From: Mangrovimonas sp. YM274
GTDB taxonomy: Bacteria; Bacteroidota; Bacteroidia; Flavobacteriales; Flavobacteriaceae
Assembly: GCF_030908385.1 (NCBI RefSeq)
Contig: NZ_CP133091.1
Coordinates: forward strand, 2,909,501-2,973,500
DNA length: 64,000 nt
Direction: 5' to 3'
Below the pieces are notes generated by a model. It worked only from the letters and a program-made list of their open reading frames with translations. It was not told the DNA's origin and did not search any database. The position numbers and the translations under genes were made by a program. How positions within the stretch are numbered: position 1 is the first letter of the stretch; every line of letters begins with the position of its first letter. Of the stretch, positions 27,006 to 37,544 are shown in pieces.

Positions 27006-29135
27006 TTAAGCTTCTACTCCTTTTGCTGCCTTAATCACCTCTTCTGCAATGTTAGAAGGAGTTTCAGCATAATGTGAAAATTCCATAGTAGAGGTTGCTC
27101 TACCAGAAGACAAAGTACGTAAAGCCGTTACGTAACCAAACATTTCAGATAATGGTACGTGTGCTTTAACAACTTTAGATCCAGCTCTATCGCTCATGTC
27201 GTTAACCTGTCCACGACGACGGTTAAGGTCACCTACGATATCACCCATGTTTTCTTCTGGAGTTAACACTTCCAATTTCATGATAGGCTCCATGATTACG
27301 GCTTTAGCAGCTTTAGCAGCAGCTTTGAAACCAAGTTTAGCAGCCAATTCGAATGATAACTGGTCAGAATCCACATCGTGATAAGATCCATCTGTCAAGG
27401 TAACTTTCATAGCGTCTACTTCGTAACCCGCCAATGGACCGTTTACCATTGCCATCTTAAATCCTTTCTCAATTGAAGGGATAAATTCTTTTGGTACGTT
27501 ACCACCTTTGATCTCAGAAACGAATTCAAGACCAACTTTACCTTCTTCTGCAGGCTCAAGAGTAAATACGATATCTGCGAATTTACCACGTCCACCAGAT
27601 TGTTTTTTGTAAACTTCTCTGTGTTGTGCAGTTTGAGTAATAGCTTCCTTGTACTCTACTTGAGGTTGTCCTTGGTTAACTTCAACCTTGAACTCACGCT
27701 TCAAACGGTCAACAATAATATCTAAGTGAAGCTCTCCCATTCCAGAAATAATAGTCTGTCCTGAAGCCTCATCAGTTCTTGCAGTAAATGTTGGATCTTC
27801 TTCTGCCAATTTAGCCAAGGCCATACCTAACTTATCAACGTCAGCTTTAGTCTTAGGCTCAACAGCGATACCGATTACTGGGTCTGGGAAGTCCATACTT
27901 TCCAATACGATTGGTGCTTTTTCATCAGAAAGGGTATCTCCTGTTTTGATATCCTTAAATCCTACTGCTGCTCCAATATCTCCAGCTTCGATAAAGTCGA
28001 TCGCATTTTGCTTGTTAGAGTGCATTTGGTAGATACGAGAGATACGCTCTTTCTTACCTGAACGGTTGTTCATTACGTAAGAACCAGCATCCAATCTACC
28101 AGAATAAGCACGGAAGAATGCCAAACGTCCTACGAAAGGATCGGTAGCAATCTTAAATGCCAAAGCAGAAAACGGTGCATCTACATCTGGCTTACGAGTT
28201 ACAGCTTCACCTGTATTTGGATCTGTACCTTCGATAGCATCTTTATCTACCGGTGAAGGTAAATAACGACATACAGCGTCCAACAAGAACTGTACTCCTT
28301 TATTCTTGAAAGAAGAACCACAAATCATAGGAATGATAGCTCTATCCATTACAGCAGCTCTCAATGCAGCGTGCACTTCGTCTTCAGTAATAGAATCCTC
28401 ATCTTCCATAAATTTCTCAAGAAGGTTCTCGTCGTAACCAGCTACCTCCTCGATCAATAAAGCTCTGTATTTCTTCACTTCATCTTGCATGTCTGCAGGA
28501 ATATCAACAACGTCAAAAGTTGATCCAAAGTTGTCATCATGCCATACAATAGCTCTATTCTTTACTAGGTCTACAATACCTTTAAAGTCTGCTTCATCAC
28601 CAATGTTCAATACAATTGGCACAGCGTTAGACCCCAACATATCTTTTACTTGTTGACAAACAGCCAAAAAGTTAGATCCTTGACGGTCCATTTTGTTTAC
28701 GAAACCAATTCTAGGTACTTTATAGTTATCTGCAAGTCTCCAGTTAGTTTCAGATTGTGGCTCAACACCATCAACCGCACTAAACAAGAATACCAATCCG
28801 TCCAATACACGTAATGAACGGTTTACCTCTACTGTAAAGTCAACGTGACCAGGAGTATCAATAATATTAAAGTGATAATCCTTAGTATCTGGCAATGGCT
28901 GTGCATTTTCCATTGGGAATTTCCAAGTACAGGTTGTAGCTGCAGATGTGATAGTAATACCACGCTCTTGCTCTTGCTCCATCCAGTCCATTGTGGCAGC
29001 ACCATCGTGCACCTCACCAATCTTGTGGGAAACTCCAGTATAAAAAAGAATACGCTCAGTTGTTGTTGTTTTACCAGCATCAATATGAGCAGCAATTCCT
29101 ATGTTTCTTGTATATTTTAAATCTCTTTGTGCCAT
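27006..29135 (-). CDS. fusA: elongation factor G
   Basis: A 709-residue GTPase that drives ribosomal translocation and, with RRF, recycling. The G1 motif AHIDAGKTT is at residues 16-24. The switch region [11 protein letters not shown], the G3 DTPGHVDF and the G4 NKMD follow. Domains II to V are complete, ending in the [20 protein letters not shown] region typical of EF-G. It is the long EF-G with an insertion relative to some paralogues. Located between rpsG and rpsJ, without tuf. Confidence 0.98.
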   Translation of the reverse strand: MAQRDLKYTRNIGIAAHIDAGKTTTTERILFYTGVSHKIGEVHDGAATMDWMEQEQERGITITSAATTCTWKFPMENAQPLPDTKDYHFNIIDTPGHVDFTVEVNRSLRVLDGLVFLFSAVDGVEPQSETNWRLADNYKVPRIGFVNKMDRQGSNFLAVCQQVKDMLGSNAVPIVLNIGDEADFKGIVDLVKNRAIVWHDDNFGSTFDVVDIPADMQDEVKKYRALLIEEVAGYDENLLEKFMEDEDSITEDEVHAALRAAVMDRAIIPMICGSSFKNKGVQFLLDAVCRYLPSPVDKDAIEGTDPNTGEAVTRKPDVDAPFSALAFKIATDPFVGRLAFFRAYSGRLDAGSYVMNNRSGKKERISRIYQMHSNKQNAIDFIEAGDIGAAVGFKDIKTGDTLSDEKAPIVLESMDFPDPVIGIAVEPKTKADVDKLGMALAKLAEEDPTFTARTDEASGQTIISGMGELHLDIIVDRLKREFKVEVNQGQPQVEYKEAITQTAQHREVYKKQSGGRGKFADIVFTLEPAEEGKVGLEFVSEIKGGNVPKEFIPSIEKGFKMAMVNGPLAGYEVDAMKVTLTDGSYHDVDSDQLSFELAAKLGFKAAAKAAKAVIMEPIMKLEVLTPEENMGDIVGDLNRRRGQVNDMSDRAGSKVVKAHVPLSEMFGYVTALRTLSSGRATSTMEFSHYAETPSNIAEEVIKAAKGVEA

Positions 29136-29140
29136 TTTTA

Positions 29141-29617
29141 TTAGAATCTAAAGTGTGAGAATGCTTTATTAGCCTCTGCCATCTTATGAGTATCAACTCT
29201 CTTCTTCACGGCTGCTCCTTCTTCTTTAGCTGCTGCTAAAATCTCAGCTGCCAATTTCTGAGGCATAGATTTTTCATTTCTTTTACGCGCGTAACCAATC
29301 AACCACTTCATTGCAGTTGAAATTTTACGGTCTGGACGTATTTGCATAGGAATTTGAAAGGTTGCACCACCAACTCTACGACTACGCACTTCTACGTGAG
29401 GCATAACGTTTGATAAAGCATCTTTCCAAATTTCCAAAGCTGTTTTCTCATCATCAGCTTTCTTAGACTCTACAATATCAATAGCATCATAGAATATTTT
29501 AAAAGCTACAGACTTCTTACCGTCCCACATCATCATATTAACGAAACGTGTTACCAACTGATCGTTAAAGCGTGGATCTGGTAAAAGCGGTCTTTTTTTC
29601 GCTTGTCTTTTTCTCAT
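29141..29617 (-). CDS. rpsG: 30S ribosomal protein S7
   Basis: A 158-residue primary 16S-binding protein of the 30S head near the E site. It shows [38 protein letters not shown], and the C-terminal [14 protein letters not shown]. The start is unambiguous. Five bases separate it from fusA. Confidence 0.98.
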   Translation of the reverse strand: MRKRQAKKRPLLPDPRFNDQLVTRFVNMMMWDGKKSVAFKIFYDAIDIVESKKADDEKTALEIWKDALSNVMPHVEVRSRRVGGATFQIPMQIRPDRKISTAMKWLIGYARKRNEKSMPQKLAAEILAAAKEEGAAVKKRVDTHKMAEANKAFSHFRF

Positions 29618-29641
29618 GTCTTCTTCTTAAAGTTTTTTTAA

Positions 29642-30016
29642 TTACTTCTTAGGGCGTTTTGCACCATACTTAGATCTACGTTGTGTTCTTCCAGATACAC
29701 CTGCGGTATCCAAAGCTCCACGAACGATGTGATATCTAACACCTGGTAAATCTTTTACCCTTCCGCCTCTAACCAATACTATCGAGTGCTCTTGTAGGTT
29801 GTGCCCCTCACCTCCGATGTATGCGTTAACCTCGTTACCGTTTGTTAAACGAACCCTTGCTACCTTACGCATTGCTGAGTTAGGTTTCTTAGGCGTTGTA
29901 GTATAAACACGAGTACACACACCACGTCTTTGTGGGCACGAATCTAAAGCAGCCGATTTACTCTTCTTGGTTATTTTGGCTCTTCCTTTTCGTACTAATT
30001 GTGAAATTGTTGGCAT
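29642..30016 (-). CDS. rpsL: 30S ribosomal protein S12
   Basis: A 124-residue protein at the decoding centre and the first gene of the ribosomal run. [15 protein letters not shown] carries Lys43, and [12 protein letters not shown] carries Lys88. These are the positions where changes give streptomycin resistance, and both are the usual wild-type lysines. The end is [13 protein letters not shown] well-formed promoter lies about 45 bases upstream, with a small hairpin in the leader (30041-30058). Confidence 0.98.
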   Translation of the reverse strand: MPTISQLVRKGRAKITKKSKSAALDSCPQRRGVCTRVYTTTPKKPNSAMRKVARVRLTNGNEVNAYIGGEGHNLQEHSIVLVRGGRVKDLPGVRYHIVRGALDTAGVSGRTQRRSKYGAKRPKK

Positions 30017-30059
30017 ATATTACTATATAATTTTTATTAAAGCCTCTATTAGAGGGCTG

Positions 30060-30089
30060 CAAAGGTAGGAATAAAAATCAATTTTTCAA
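30060..30089 (-). promoter_or_regulatory. promoter of the ribosomal super-operon
   Basis: On the minus strand TTG (30089-30087) is followed after 19 bases by TACCTTTG (30067-30060). Both elements and the spacing match the flavobacterial consensus. The leader to the rpsL ATG is about 40 bases and contains an AGCCTCT/AGAGGGCT hairpin with a one-base bulge (30041-30058). Confidence 0.7.
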
Positions 30090-30115
30090 ATGTTAAGTGA
30101 TTAATTTTAAAAAGT

Positions 30116-30171
30116 TTGGTGAATTATTTTTTGCTCCAGATATTTTTGTTGGATTATTTGCGTTAGCTTTG
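30116..30171 (+). promoter_or_regulatory. candidate promoters for the Omp85-family gene
   Basis: Two perfect TAnnTTTG boxes are present. TATTTTTG at 30141-30148 has a TTG 22 bases upstream (30116-30118). TAGCTTTG at 30164-30171 lies 14 bases before the start codon, with its nearest TTG 15 bases upstream. Either could drive the gene. Confidence 0.45.
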
Positions 30172-30185
30172 AAATTAAATTCCTT

Positions 30186-31874
30186 ATGATGCCCGCCTCA
30201 AAATTGTTATTGCAATTGATTTTTTGGACGTTGCTAAGCAACATTGCTATTGCTCAACCACTTCACTTGAGCATACTGGGCAAAAATGAAACCGAGAACA
30301 AAACCATCGACTCGATTGGCCATAAAAAAAAGTTTGAAAACTTCAAAACACTTCAAACAGAACTAACTTCATTTCAACAAACCCTTAACCGTTTAGGATA
30401 TTTAGAATCCAAACTTGAGAACCTAGAAAGAGAAACGGACTCAACTTATATTGCACAGTTCCAATTAAACAACAAATACAATTCTATTCATATATATTAT
30501 AGTGACCTACAAGCAGATTTGCTTAAAACCTTAAACATAGCATACCATAATGGCTATTTCATCGCTTCCATTTCCGAATTAGAAACCACATTGGAAAAAC
30601 TTAACATAGCAATTGCGAATTCCGGAGACCCTTTCAGCACATTAGAGCTAACCGACTTCAACAAAATTGACAACAAAACGTTAAGTGCAACACTTAAAAT
30701 AACCAACAACAAAACCCGAACTATTGACAATATCGTCCTTAATGGCTATGAGAAATTCCCAAAATCATACATTAAACACTTCCTAAAAATAAAAAGACAG
30801 CAAAGCTTTAACCTTTCCAAAATAAAACAGCAAACCAACCTATTAAACGACATACAATTTGCGGATCAAATAAAGGAACCCGAAGTTCTTTTTACAAAAG
30901 ACTCCACTACCCTCTACCTATATATTCAAAAGAAGAAAGCAAACACTTTTGATGGCTTCCTAGGTTTTGGCACAAATACCGAAAACCAAAAACTGGAATT
31001 TGATGGCTATTTAAACTTAGCATTGGTAAACAACCTTAATTACGGAGAATCTCTCAAGCTACTTTATAAAAGTGACGAAAACGACCAAAGGACTTTCAAC
31101 CTGGACCTAAGCCTTCCGTACCTCTTTAAATCTCCTATAGGTCTAGAAGCCAACCTTAATATCTTTAGAAGGGACTCCTCTTTCGTAAATGCCTCCCAAT
31201 CTGTTAACACATTTTACCAGATAAATTCCAAAAACAAATTGTCTGTCGGCATAAGCTCTTTAAATTCAAACAATTTATTAGACACACCTTCCACTACTTT
31301 AGAAGATTACAACTCCGTTTTTTACAATTTTAACTACAGCTACATCAAACTACAAAATTACGATCCTCTATTTAGAACGAATTTCCTATTTGAACTTTCA
31401 ACTGGCTTTGGTAACCGAACCTTTAGCAACACCAAGGAAAACCAAATTGACCTAAAAATACGCAGCTCCAAAATTTTCAATCTCAACGATAGAAATAGCT
31501 TCTTCACAAAAATTACCGGAGCCTATTTAGATTCAAATAATTATTTGGAAAACGAACTTTATCGATTTGGTGGCATAAACTCCATTAGAGGCTTCGAAGA
31601 AAACAGCATTTTAGGCAACCTCTACACTGTATTAAATACCGAATACCGTTATCGACTCTCCACTAACCTTTACGTGCACACCGTTTTGGATGGCGCTTAT
31701 TTTGAAAATCAGTTAAACAATTCCAAAGAAAAACTATTCGGTATCGGATTTGGTTTTGGACTTCTTACCAACACTGGACTATTCAAGCTAAATTACTCTA
31801 ACGGAAAGACTGAAAGTCAGAAATTTAAATTTTCGGACTCAAAAATTCATATCAGCGTTTCTTCTACGTTTTAA
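30186..31874 (+). CDS. Omp85-family outer-membrane barrel protein
   Basis: A 562-residue protein with a signal peptide ending near residue 23 (SNIAIAQP). About 230 residues follow that can hold one or more POTRA-like domains (for example TIDNIVLNGYEKFPKSYIKHFL, a typical POTRA strand-helix start near 178-200). A C-terminal barrel comes last. The Omp85 loop motif appears as FGGINSIRGFEENS, with Arg468-Gly-Phe470, and the protein ends in aromatic SSTF. It is shorter than BamA (about 800 residues) and smaller in its soluble part, so I do not call it bamA. It could be a TamA-, TpsB- or lipid-linked barrel. An ATG three bases downstream is an alternative start. Confidence 0.8.
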   Translation: MMPASKLLLQLIFWTLLSNIAIAQPLHLSILGKNETENKTIDSIGHKKKFENFKTLQTELTSFQQTLNRLGYLESKLENLERETDSTYIAQFQLNNKYNSIHIYYSDLQADLLKTLNIAYHNGYFIASISELETTLEKLNIAIANSGDPFSTLELTDFNKIDNKTLSATLKITNNKTRTIDNIVLNGYEKFPKSYIKHFLKIKRQQSFNLSKIKQQTNLLNDIQFADQIKEPEVLFTKDSTTLYLYIQKKKANTFDGFLGFGTNTENQKLEFDGYLNLALVNNLNYGESLKLLYKSDENDQRTFNLDLSLPYLFKSPIGLEANLNIFRRDSSFVNASQSVNTFYQINSKNKLSVGISSLNSNNLLDTPSTTLEDYNSVFYNFNYSYIKLQNYDPLFRTNFLFELSTGFGNRTFSNTKENQIDLKIRSSKIFNLNDRNSFFTKITGAYLDSNNYLENELYRFGGINSIRGFEENSILGNLYTVLNTEYRYRLSTNLYVHTVLDGAYFENQLNNSKEKLFGIGFGFGLLTNTGLFKLNYSNGKTESQKFKFSDSKIHISVSSTF

Positions 31875-31974
31875 CATATTATCTGAAATTCTTCTTGAAA
31901 TTTTAGCTTCACTTTATTGTTTTATTAACTTTTTATTAAGATATTGGTGCTGGCTAATTCAAATTAATTTAAAT

Positions 31975-34900
31975 ATGAAAACAAAGTTTAGTGGAATTCT
32001 AACGCTAATACTGGCGTTTGTCGTGCAGCTAACTTTTGCACAAGAAAAAACAATTTCAGGAACGGTTACGGATGAAACCGGCCTACCGCTTCCTGGGGTT
32101 AACATCATCGTAAAAGGAACTACCACAGGAACCCAAACAGATTTTGATGGAAACTACTCCATCTCTGCAAAGACTGGTGACGTATTAACTTTTACCTACA
32201 TCGGATTAAAATCTCAAGAAATCACGGTAGGCTCTTCAGACACTATTAACATCACCATGTTGGAAGATGCAGCAGTGCTTGACGAGGTCGTAGTGACTGC
32301 ACTAGGAATCAAGAGAGAGGAGAAAGCTCTTGGTTATTCCGTACAAAGTATTAAAGGTGAAGGTATGACCGAAGCCCGAGAAAGCAACATATCAAATGCC
32401 ATTAGTGGTAAAGTTGCTGGGGTACAGGTAACAGGTACTTCTGGTAGTGTAGGAGCCTCTTCCCGTATTGTTTTAAGGGGTAACTCCTCGATTACTGGTA
32501 ACAATGAGCCACTTTATGTAGTTGATGGTGTGCCTATTGACAACCGATCTTTTGGTAACGCTGGAAGCGGCGGGGGTGTGGATTTACCCAATGGTGCCGC
32601 AGATATCAATCCAGACGACATTGAATCTGTAACAGTTCTTAAAGGACCTAACGCAGCCGCTCTATACGGTTTACGTGCTGGTAATGGAGTTATAGTAATT
32701 ACCACAAAAAGTGGTAGTGGAGCTAAAAAATTTGGAATTTCAATCAATACTAACGTAACTTTCTCAAACCCATTATTATTACCGAACTACCAAAACTCTT
32801 ACGGACAAGGAGGTGATCCTAGTTACTTTGAGTTTGTTAATGGTGCAGGAGCCGGTGTAGGCGATGGTGTAGATGAAAGTTGGGGACCTGCACTGGATAC
32901 AGGGCTGGAATTTATACAATGGAACTCCCAGTTAAACGGAGGCTCCCCTCTACCTTGGCAATCATACCCAGATAACGTAAAAGATTTCTTAGACACCGGT
33001 ATAAACATTAGTAACAATGTGTCTTTGACTACTGACAAATTAAGATTATCTATTGGTAACAGTGATGAAAAAGGAATGGTTCCTTTTACTGAATTGAAGA
33101 AAACAACTTTTGGACTTAATGGAACTCTTGATTTAGGAGAGCGCTTTACAGCCGTGGCTTCTGTGAACTATTTTAATATAGATAGTGATAACCTTCCCGT
33201 AACAGGATATAATAACGAAAACCCTTTCCAACAGTTCATCTGGTCCGCAAGACAGGTTAATTTTTCCGACTTAAGAGATTGGAGAAACTTCCCATTGGCT
33301 CCTGTAGGGACCGCTGCAGAAGGAACTCCTCTTAACTGGAACCACAACTTCCAAAATAACCCTTATTGGGTATTGGAAACCAACACCAATACGCTTGAAA
33401 AAGATCGTATAATTGGTAATGTTGATTTGAGTTATGAAGTTTTGGATTGGTTAACCGTTGGCGCTAAAGTAGGTATCGATTACTACAACCAATTTGAAAC
33501 AAGAAGACAGGCAAAAGGAAGTAATAATGCTCCAGATGGTTCATACTATGAAATTGAAAGACGCTTTGAAGAAATTAACTCTAGTATTTTGGTTAGTATT
33601 AACAAGGATATTAATGATGATTTTAACTTCTCCTTGAATTTAGGAGCTAACAAAATGTCTCAAAAGAATAGCTTAACATCAGGATTCCTTCCTGCCTTGG
33701 AGCTACCAAATCTTTATACACTTTCTAATTTGCAAACTGGAGCCACTGCCGGGACCAATGTTAGTCCTACAGGAGCTCAATATTTATTTCCCCAAAGCTC
33801 TCAAGAAATTAGTAGTTTGTACGGATATGGGCAAATCGGATTTAGAAACTTCTTCTTTATTGATTTTACAGCTAGAAATGACTGGGCCAGTATTTTACCT
33901 ATAGAAAACAATTCTTTCTTCTACCCATCTGTAAGTGGATCTATTGTACTTACTGATGCCTTTAATATGACTAGCGATGCAGTTAACTTTTTGAAAATTA
34001 GAGGTGGTTGGTCTAAAGTAGGTAGTACCGGAGCCTTAGGCCCATATAGATTAAACTCTATTTATAGTTTAGGTAATAATTCATTTGGAAATCAAGCTTC
34101 AGTTCCAGACATTCAATGGAATCCAAATTTGAAAGCTGAAACAGTAACAGGAGTAGAAGTTGGTATCGATGGTAAATTTTTCAAAAATAGATTACGCTTT
34201 GGATTCACTTACTACGATCAAAAATCAGAAGACCTTCTAGTGCCTATTCAAGTAACAGCAGCTACAGGTTTCACTAATGTATGGGACAACATAGCAGACA
34301 TGACCAATAAAGGTTTTGAAGTACAATTTGGCGCTACCGTTATAGAAACAGAAGATTTCAGTTTTGATGTAGACCTTAACTGGGCTACGAATGATAACGA
34401 AGTAACATCTTTGGGTGAATTAGACACTTATATCTTAGGAGGCCAGTGGGGATTAAACCTAGAGGCTAGACCAGGTATGCCTTACGGCGTTCTTGTTGGT
34501 AGAGATTTTGAAAGAACAGAAGATGGACAAGTAATTTACGAGGACGGTCTTCCTGTTATCGACCAAGAATATAAAGTCTTAGGAGATATTGCTCCAGATT
34601 GGACTGGAGGTGCAAACTTTGCTATCAGAATTAAGAACTTTGAGCTTTCAACCCTTATTGACGCAAAAATAGGAGGAGATGTACATAGTATGACATACGC
34701 TTGGGGTAGATACGCAGGTACCTTGGAAGAATCCCTAATAGGAAGAGAGACTGGTGTAGTTGGAAATGGTGTAATGTCTGACGGTAACGGAGGATATGTA
34801 CCTAACAATGTTGTAGTAGACGCTAAAGTATTCAACCAAGCATCTTATAGCAACGATGTAGAATCCAGCTCAATTTTTGATGCCTCTTATGTCAAATTAA

Positions 34901-35127
34901 GACAAGTAACTCTAGGATATTCACTTCCGAAGAAATTTTTCAAAAATTCAGCTATTGAAGGAATAAAGTTTTCTGTAGTAGGAAGAAACCTAGCGATGTT
35001 GTATAAAAAAGCGCCGCACATCGATCCAGAAACAGGATTTAGTAGTGCCAATGGACAACAAGGCCAAGAATTTGGTCAGTATCCTTCCGCTAGAAATATA
35101 GGTTTCAACATCAACTTAAAATTCTAA
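31975..35127 (+). CDS. SusC/RagA-family TonB-linked outer-membrane transporter
   Basis: A 1050-residue transporter. A signal peptide (to FAQ near 23) is followed by a carboxypeptidase-D-like regulatory domain (ISGTVTDETGLPLPGVNI, about 27-100), a TonB-box-like LDEVVVTAL (102-110), the SusC-type plug (SGKVAGVQVT, RGNSSITGNNEPLYVVDGVP, about 144-190), and a 22-strand-type barrel to the end (NINLKF). With the SusD protein next to it, it forms a pedal-bin uptake complex driven by TonB. No CAZyme, peptidase or regulator is adjacent, so the substrate is unknown. Confidence 0.93.
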   Translation: MKTKFSGILTLILAFVVQLTFAQEKTISGTVTDETGLPLPGVNIIVKGTTTGTQTDFDGNYSISAKTGDVLTFTYIGLKSQEITVGSSDTINITMLEDAAVLDEVVVTALGIKREEKALGYSVQSIKGEGMTEARESNISNAISGKVAGVQVTGTSGSVGASSRIVLRGNSSITGNNEPLYVVDGVPIDNRSFGNAGSGGGVDLPNGAADINPDDIESVTVLKGPNAAALYGLRAGNGVIVITTKSGSGAKKFGISINTNVTFSNPLLLPNYQNSYGQGGDPSYFEFVNGAGAGVGDGVDESWGPALDTGLEFIQWNSQLNGGSPLPWQSYPDNVKDFLDTGINISNNVSLTTDKLRLSIGNSDEKGMVPFTELKKTTFGLNGTLDLGERFTAVASVNYFNIDSDNLPVTGYNNENPFQQFIWSARQVNFSDLRDWRNFPLAPVGTAAEGTPLNWNHNFQNNPYWVLETNTNTLEKDRIIGNVDLSYEVLDWLTVGAKVGIDYYNQFETRRQAKGSNNAPDGSYYEIERRFEEINSSILVSINKDINDDFNFSLNLGANKMSQKNSLTSGFLPALELPNLYTLSNLQTGATAGTNVSPTGAQYLFPQSSQEISSLYGYGQIGFRNFFFIDFTARNDWASILPIENNSFFYPSVSGSIVLTDAFNMTSDAVNFLKIRGGWSKVGSTGALGPYRLNSIYSLGNNSFGNQASVPDIQWNPNLKAETVTGVEVGIDGKFFKNRLRFGFTYYDQKSEDLLVPIQVTAATGFTNVWDNIADMTNKGFEVQFGATVIETEDFSFDVDLNWATNDNEVTSLGELDTYILGGQWGLNLEARPGMPYGVLVGRDFERTEDGQVIYEDGLPVIDQEYKVLGDIAPDWTGGANFAIRIKNFELSTLIDAKIGGDVHSMTYAWGRYAGTLEESLIGRETGVVGNGVMSDGNGGYVPNNVVVDAKVFNQASYSNDVESSSIFDASYVKLRQVTLGYSLPKKFFKNSAIEGIKFSVVGRNLAMLYKKAPHIDPETGFSSANGQQGQEFGQYPSARNIGFNINLKF

Positions 35128-35131
35128 AAAA

Positions 35132-36586
35132 ATGATTATGAAAAAAATAAAGTTCATTATTTGCACCTTTATCACATTATCAGTGATAACAGGATGTACA
35201 AAAGATTATGAAGAGTTAAACACAGATCCTAATAACCCAGTTGCAGTACCTGCCCACCTTTTATTAGGAACCACGCAAAGAGTATATATGAATGTTATGC
35301 ATGGTGTTTTAGGAGGTGCCGGTGGCGACATGGGTTCTGTTTGGGCTCAATTATGGACAAAAGTCCAATACAATTCTGAAGAGCGCTACATACCAAGACG
35401 TACTGTTATTGATAATATTTGGGACAACGCCTTTGCTAGTGTAATTGCTGAAGCTGACGCCATGGAAAAGTTAGCTATTGATGAAGGCAACACTAACCTT
35501 CAGGCTGCCGCAATGATTATGAAAGCCAGTGGATTTCAATTTTTGACGGAACTTTTTGGACCTATTCCATTCACCGAAGCCATGGATCCAACAATATTAA
35601 AGCCTGTTTACGACGATGAGGCCACCATATATAACGGTATTATCGATATGTACACCGAGGCTGCTTCTATGCTTGCCAATGGATCGGGTGAAATAGTTGC
35701 TTCTTCCGACTTATTTTACGGAGGCGACGTAACTAAATGGAGAAAATTAGCAAACTCATTAAAATTTAGAGCTTTAATGAGAATTTCTTCAACTCAAGAT
35801 GTAAGCTCTGAATTACAAGCCTTAGTGAATGGAGGATTTCTAATGTCTTCTAACGATGATGATGCTCAAGTAAACTATACTGCTACCCAACCAGACGCCA
35901 ACCCTATCTATGAATTGATAGACTTTGGGTCTAGATTGGAATACAAAGTTAATTCCCTTGTAGTTGATAGAATGGTCACTTTAAATGATGACCGCTTACC
36001 CTTATATGCCGCCCCAGCTGAATCTGATGGAGCTTATAGAGGAAAGCCTGCGGGATATGGAGACCTTACCGCTCTACCTAACGAAGGATTGGGTTATACT
36101 TATGCTAATATTTCAGGAATCGGAGAATTTTATTTAAACCCTGAATTACCAGGTGTTTTAATGTCATTCTCAGAGCTTAGCTTCTTAATGGCCGAAGCGG
36201 CTAACGAAGGATATATCTCTGGAGGTCTTGACGCTGCTTTAGATTATTATTATACAGGAATTGAAGCCAGTTATGAATTCCACGGTATTAGTTCATCATC
36301 ATACCTTTCTCAAGAAGGTTTGGGATTTGCCAATCAAAACGATGCTAGAGAAAAAATTGGTGAAGAAAAGTGGTTAGCCTTATTTGGGCAAGGTTTTGAA
36401 GCTTGGACTGAATGGAGAAGAACTAACATACCAGTTCTGACTCCTGCCATAGAAGGTGACATCAATCAAATCCCTTCTAGATATTACTACCCAACTACAG
36501 AACCTTCTCTTAATGGAGATAATCATGCTGCTGCATCATCTTCAATTGGTGGTGACGAATTGACTTCTTCTTTATTTTGGCAATAA
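35132..36586 (+). CDS. SusD/RagB-family outer-membrane lipoprotein
   Basis: A 484-residue lid lipoprotein of the SusD-like type 2 group. The lipobox is VITGC (Cys22), followed by TKDYEELNTDPNNP, the conserved N-terminal pattern of this group. TPR-like helices follow, with SFSELSFLMAEAANEGYISGG near residues 348-368 and a C-terminal WTEWRRTNIP segment typical of SusD-like proteins. It starts four bases after the susC stop. ATG at 35138 is an equally likely start. It caps the SusC barrel and binds substrate at the cell surface. Confidence 0.92.
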   Translation: MIMKKIKFIICTFITLSVITGCTKDYEELNTDPNNPVAVPAHLLLGTTQRVYMNVMHGVLGGAGGDMGSVWAQLWTKVQYNSEERYIPRRTVIDNIWDNAFASVIAEADAMEKLAIDEGNTNLQAAAMIMKASGFQFLTELFGPIPFTEAMDPTILKPVYDDEATIYNGIIDMYTEAASMLANGSGEIVASSDLFYGGDVTKWRKLANSLKFRALMRISSTQDVSSELQALVNGGFLMSSNDDDAQVNYTATQPDANPIYELIDFGSRLEYKVNSLVVDRMVTLNDDRLPLYAAPAESDGAYRGKPAGYGDLTALPNEGLGYTYANISGIGEFYLNPELPGVLMSFSELSFLMAEAANEGYISGGLDAALDYYYTGIEASYEFHGISSSSYLSQEGLGFANQNDAREKIGEEKWLALFGQGFEAWTEWRRTNIPVLTPAIEGDINQIPSRYYYPTTEPSLNGDNHAAASSSIGGDELTSSLFWQ

Positions 36587-36607
36587 CAAACCTATAAATT
36601 TACAAGT

Positions 36608-37531
36608 ATGAAAAATATAAAATTCTTAATATTAATGTTGTTTTCATTGTCAATGGTTGTATCATGTATAGACGATGATAATGACGAACTAACTGGTGGG
36701 GCATCTACGGGTGGGCTAATCACTCTAAACAACGCGGCCATAGGTTATGTTGTAGGTAACGGCGCTACTTATACGGCCTCTGGAAGTGTCTACCAAGGCA
36801 ACACAAAGACTGTAAATATTGACATTTATAAATCTTTTACAAGTTCTGCCACGGGAAACAGTACTGAAGAAATCCTGTATGACTCAGTGGAAATTACAGA
36901 AACTGATTTAGGGACCAACGCTCCTTTTTCAACATCATTTACATATGAAGATTTAATTGAAGGATTAACCTTAGACGGAAGTCCGTTACCAGCAAGTGAT
37001 AGCGAGCTAAACATCGGAGACTTTTGGACACTGCGCTATGAAGCTACCCTTGATACAGGGGAAGTTTTTGCCAGTGCTGCAAGTACAAAAGTTTCAGTTG
37101 GAACACGTTTTGCAGGCCTATACCGATGCTTGGAAGCGGAATATTACAGAATCGGTGTTCTTACATACACCGCTTCAGATTGGCCTTCAGAAACTACCAT
37201 TGAATCTGTAGATGCTACTACCTATAGAGTTGTAGAATATTTTGGAGCATTTAACGGTAATGAATGGTATTTTCAAATTGACGAAAATGATAAAATAACC
37301 TATCCAGATGAAACTCCTAGCGGTGATGCTCAAAATGGAAATGGCCAACCTTTGATTACTTGTGAATCTTCTCCCGCAGACATGAGTAATGTTCCATGTG
37401 GTGCCGAAACAAATATTGTGGTTAGAGATGAAGTTAATGGGGAAGATTTACTGTATATGTCTTTTGGATATTATACTTCAGGTTCTGGATCAAGAGAATT
37501 CTATCAAGTCATGGAAAAAATTGTAGAATAA
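36608..37531 (+). CDS. surface lipoprotein of a SusCD locus, unknown fold
   Basis: A 307-residue lipoprotein: MKNIKFLILMLFSLSMVVSC, then IDDDNDELTGG. The acidic run right after the lipid-bearing Cys resembles the Bacteroidota lipoprotein export signal that sends lipoproteins to the outer face. The body is beta-rich with a Gly/Ser/Thr-rich N-terminal part and a C-terminal part with aromatic strands (TYRVVEYFGAF, EWYFQID). I do not recognise the family. It sits 21 bases after susD, so it is probably the third subunit of the locus, in the place where SusE-like binding proteins occur. Confidence 0.7.
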   Translation: MKNIKFLILMLFSLSMVVSCIDDDNDELTGGASTGGLITLNNAAIGYVVGNGATYTASGSVYQGNTKTVNIDIYKSFTSSATGNSTEEILYDSVEITETDLGTNAPFSTSFTYEDLIEGLTLDGSPLPASDSELNIGDFWTLRYEATLDTGEVFASAASTKVSVGTRFAGLYRCLEAEYYRIGVLTYTASDWPSETTIESVDATTYRVVEYFGAFNGNEWYFQIDENDKITYPDETPSGDAQNGNGQPLITCESSPADMSNVPCGAETNIVVRDEVNGEDLLYMSFGYYTSGSGSREFYQVMEKIVE

Positions 37532-37544
37532 TAAATGAAAAAAC

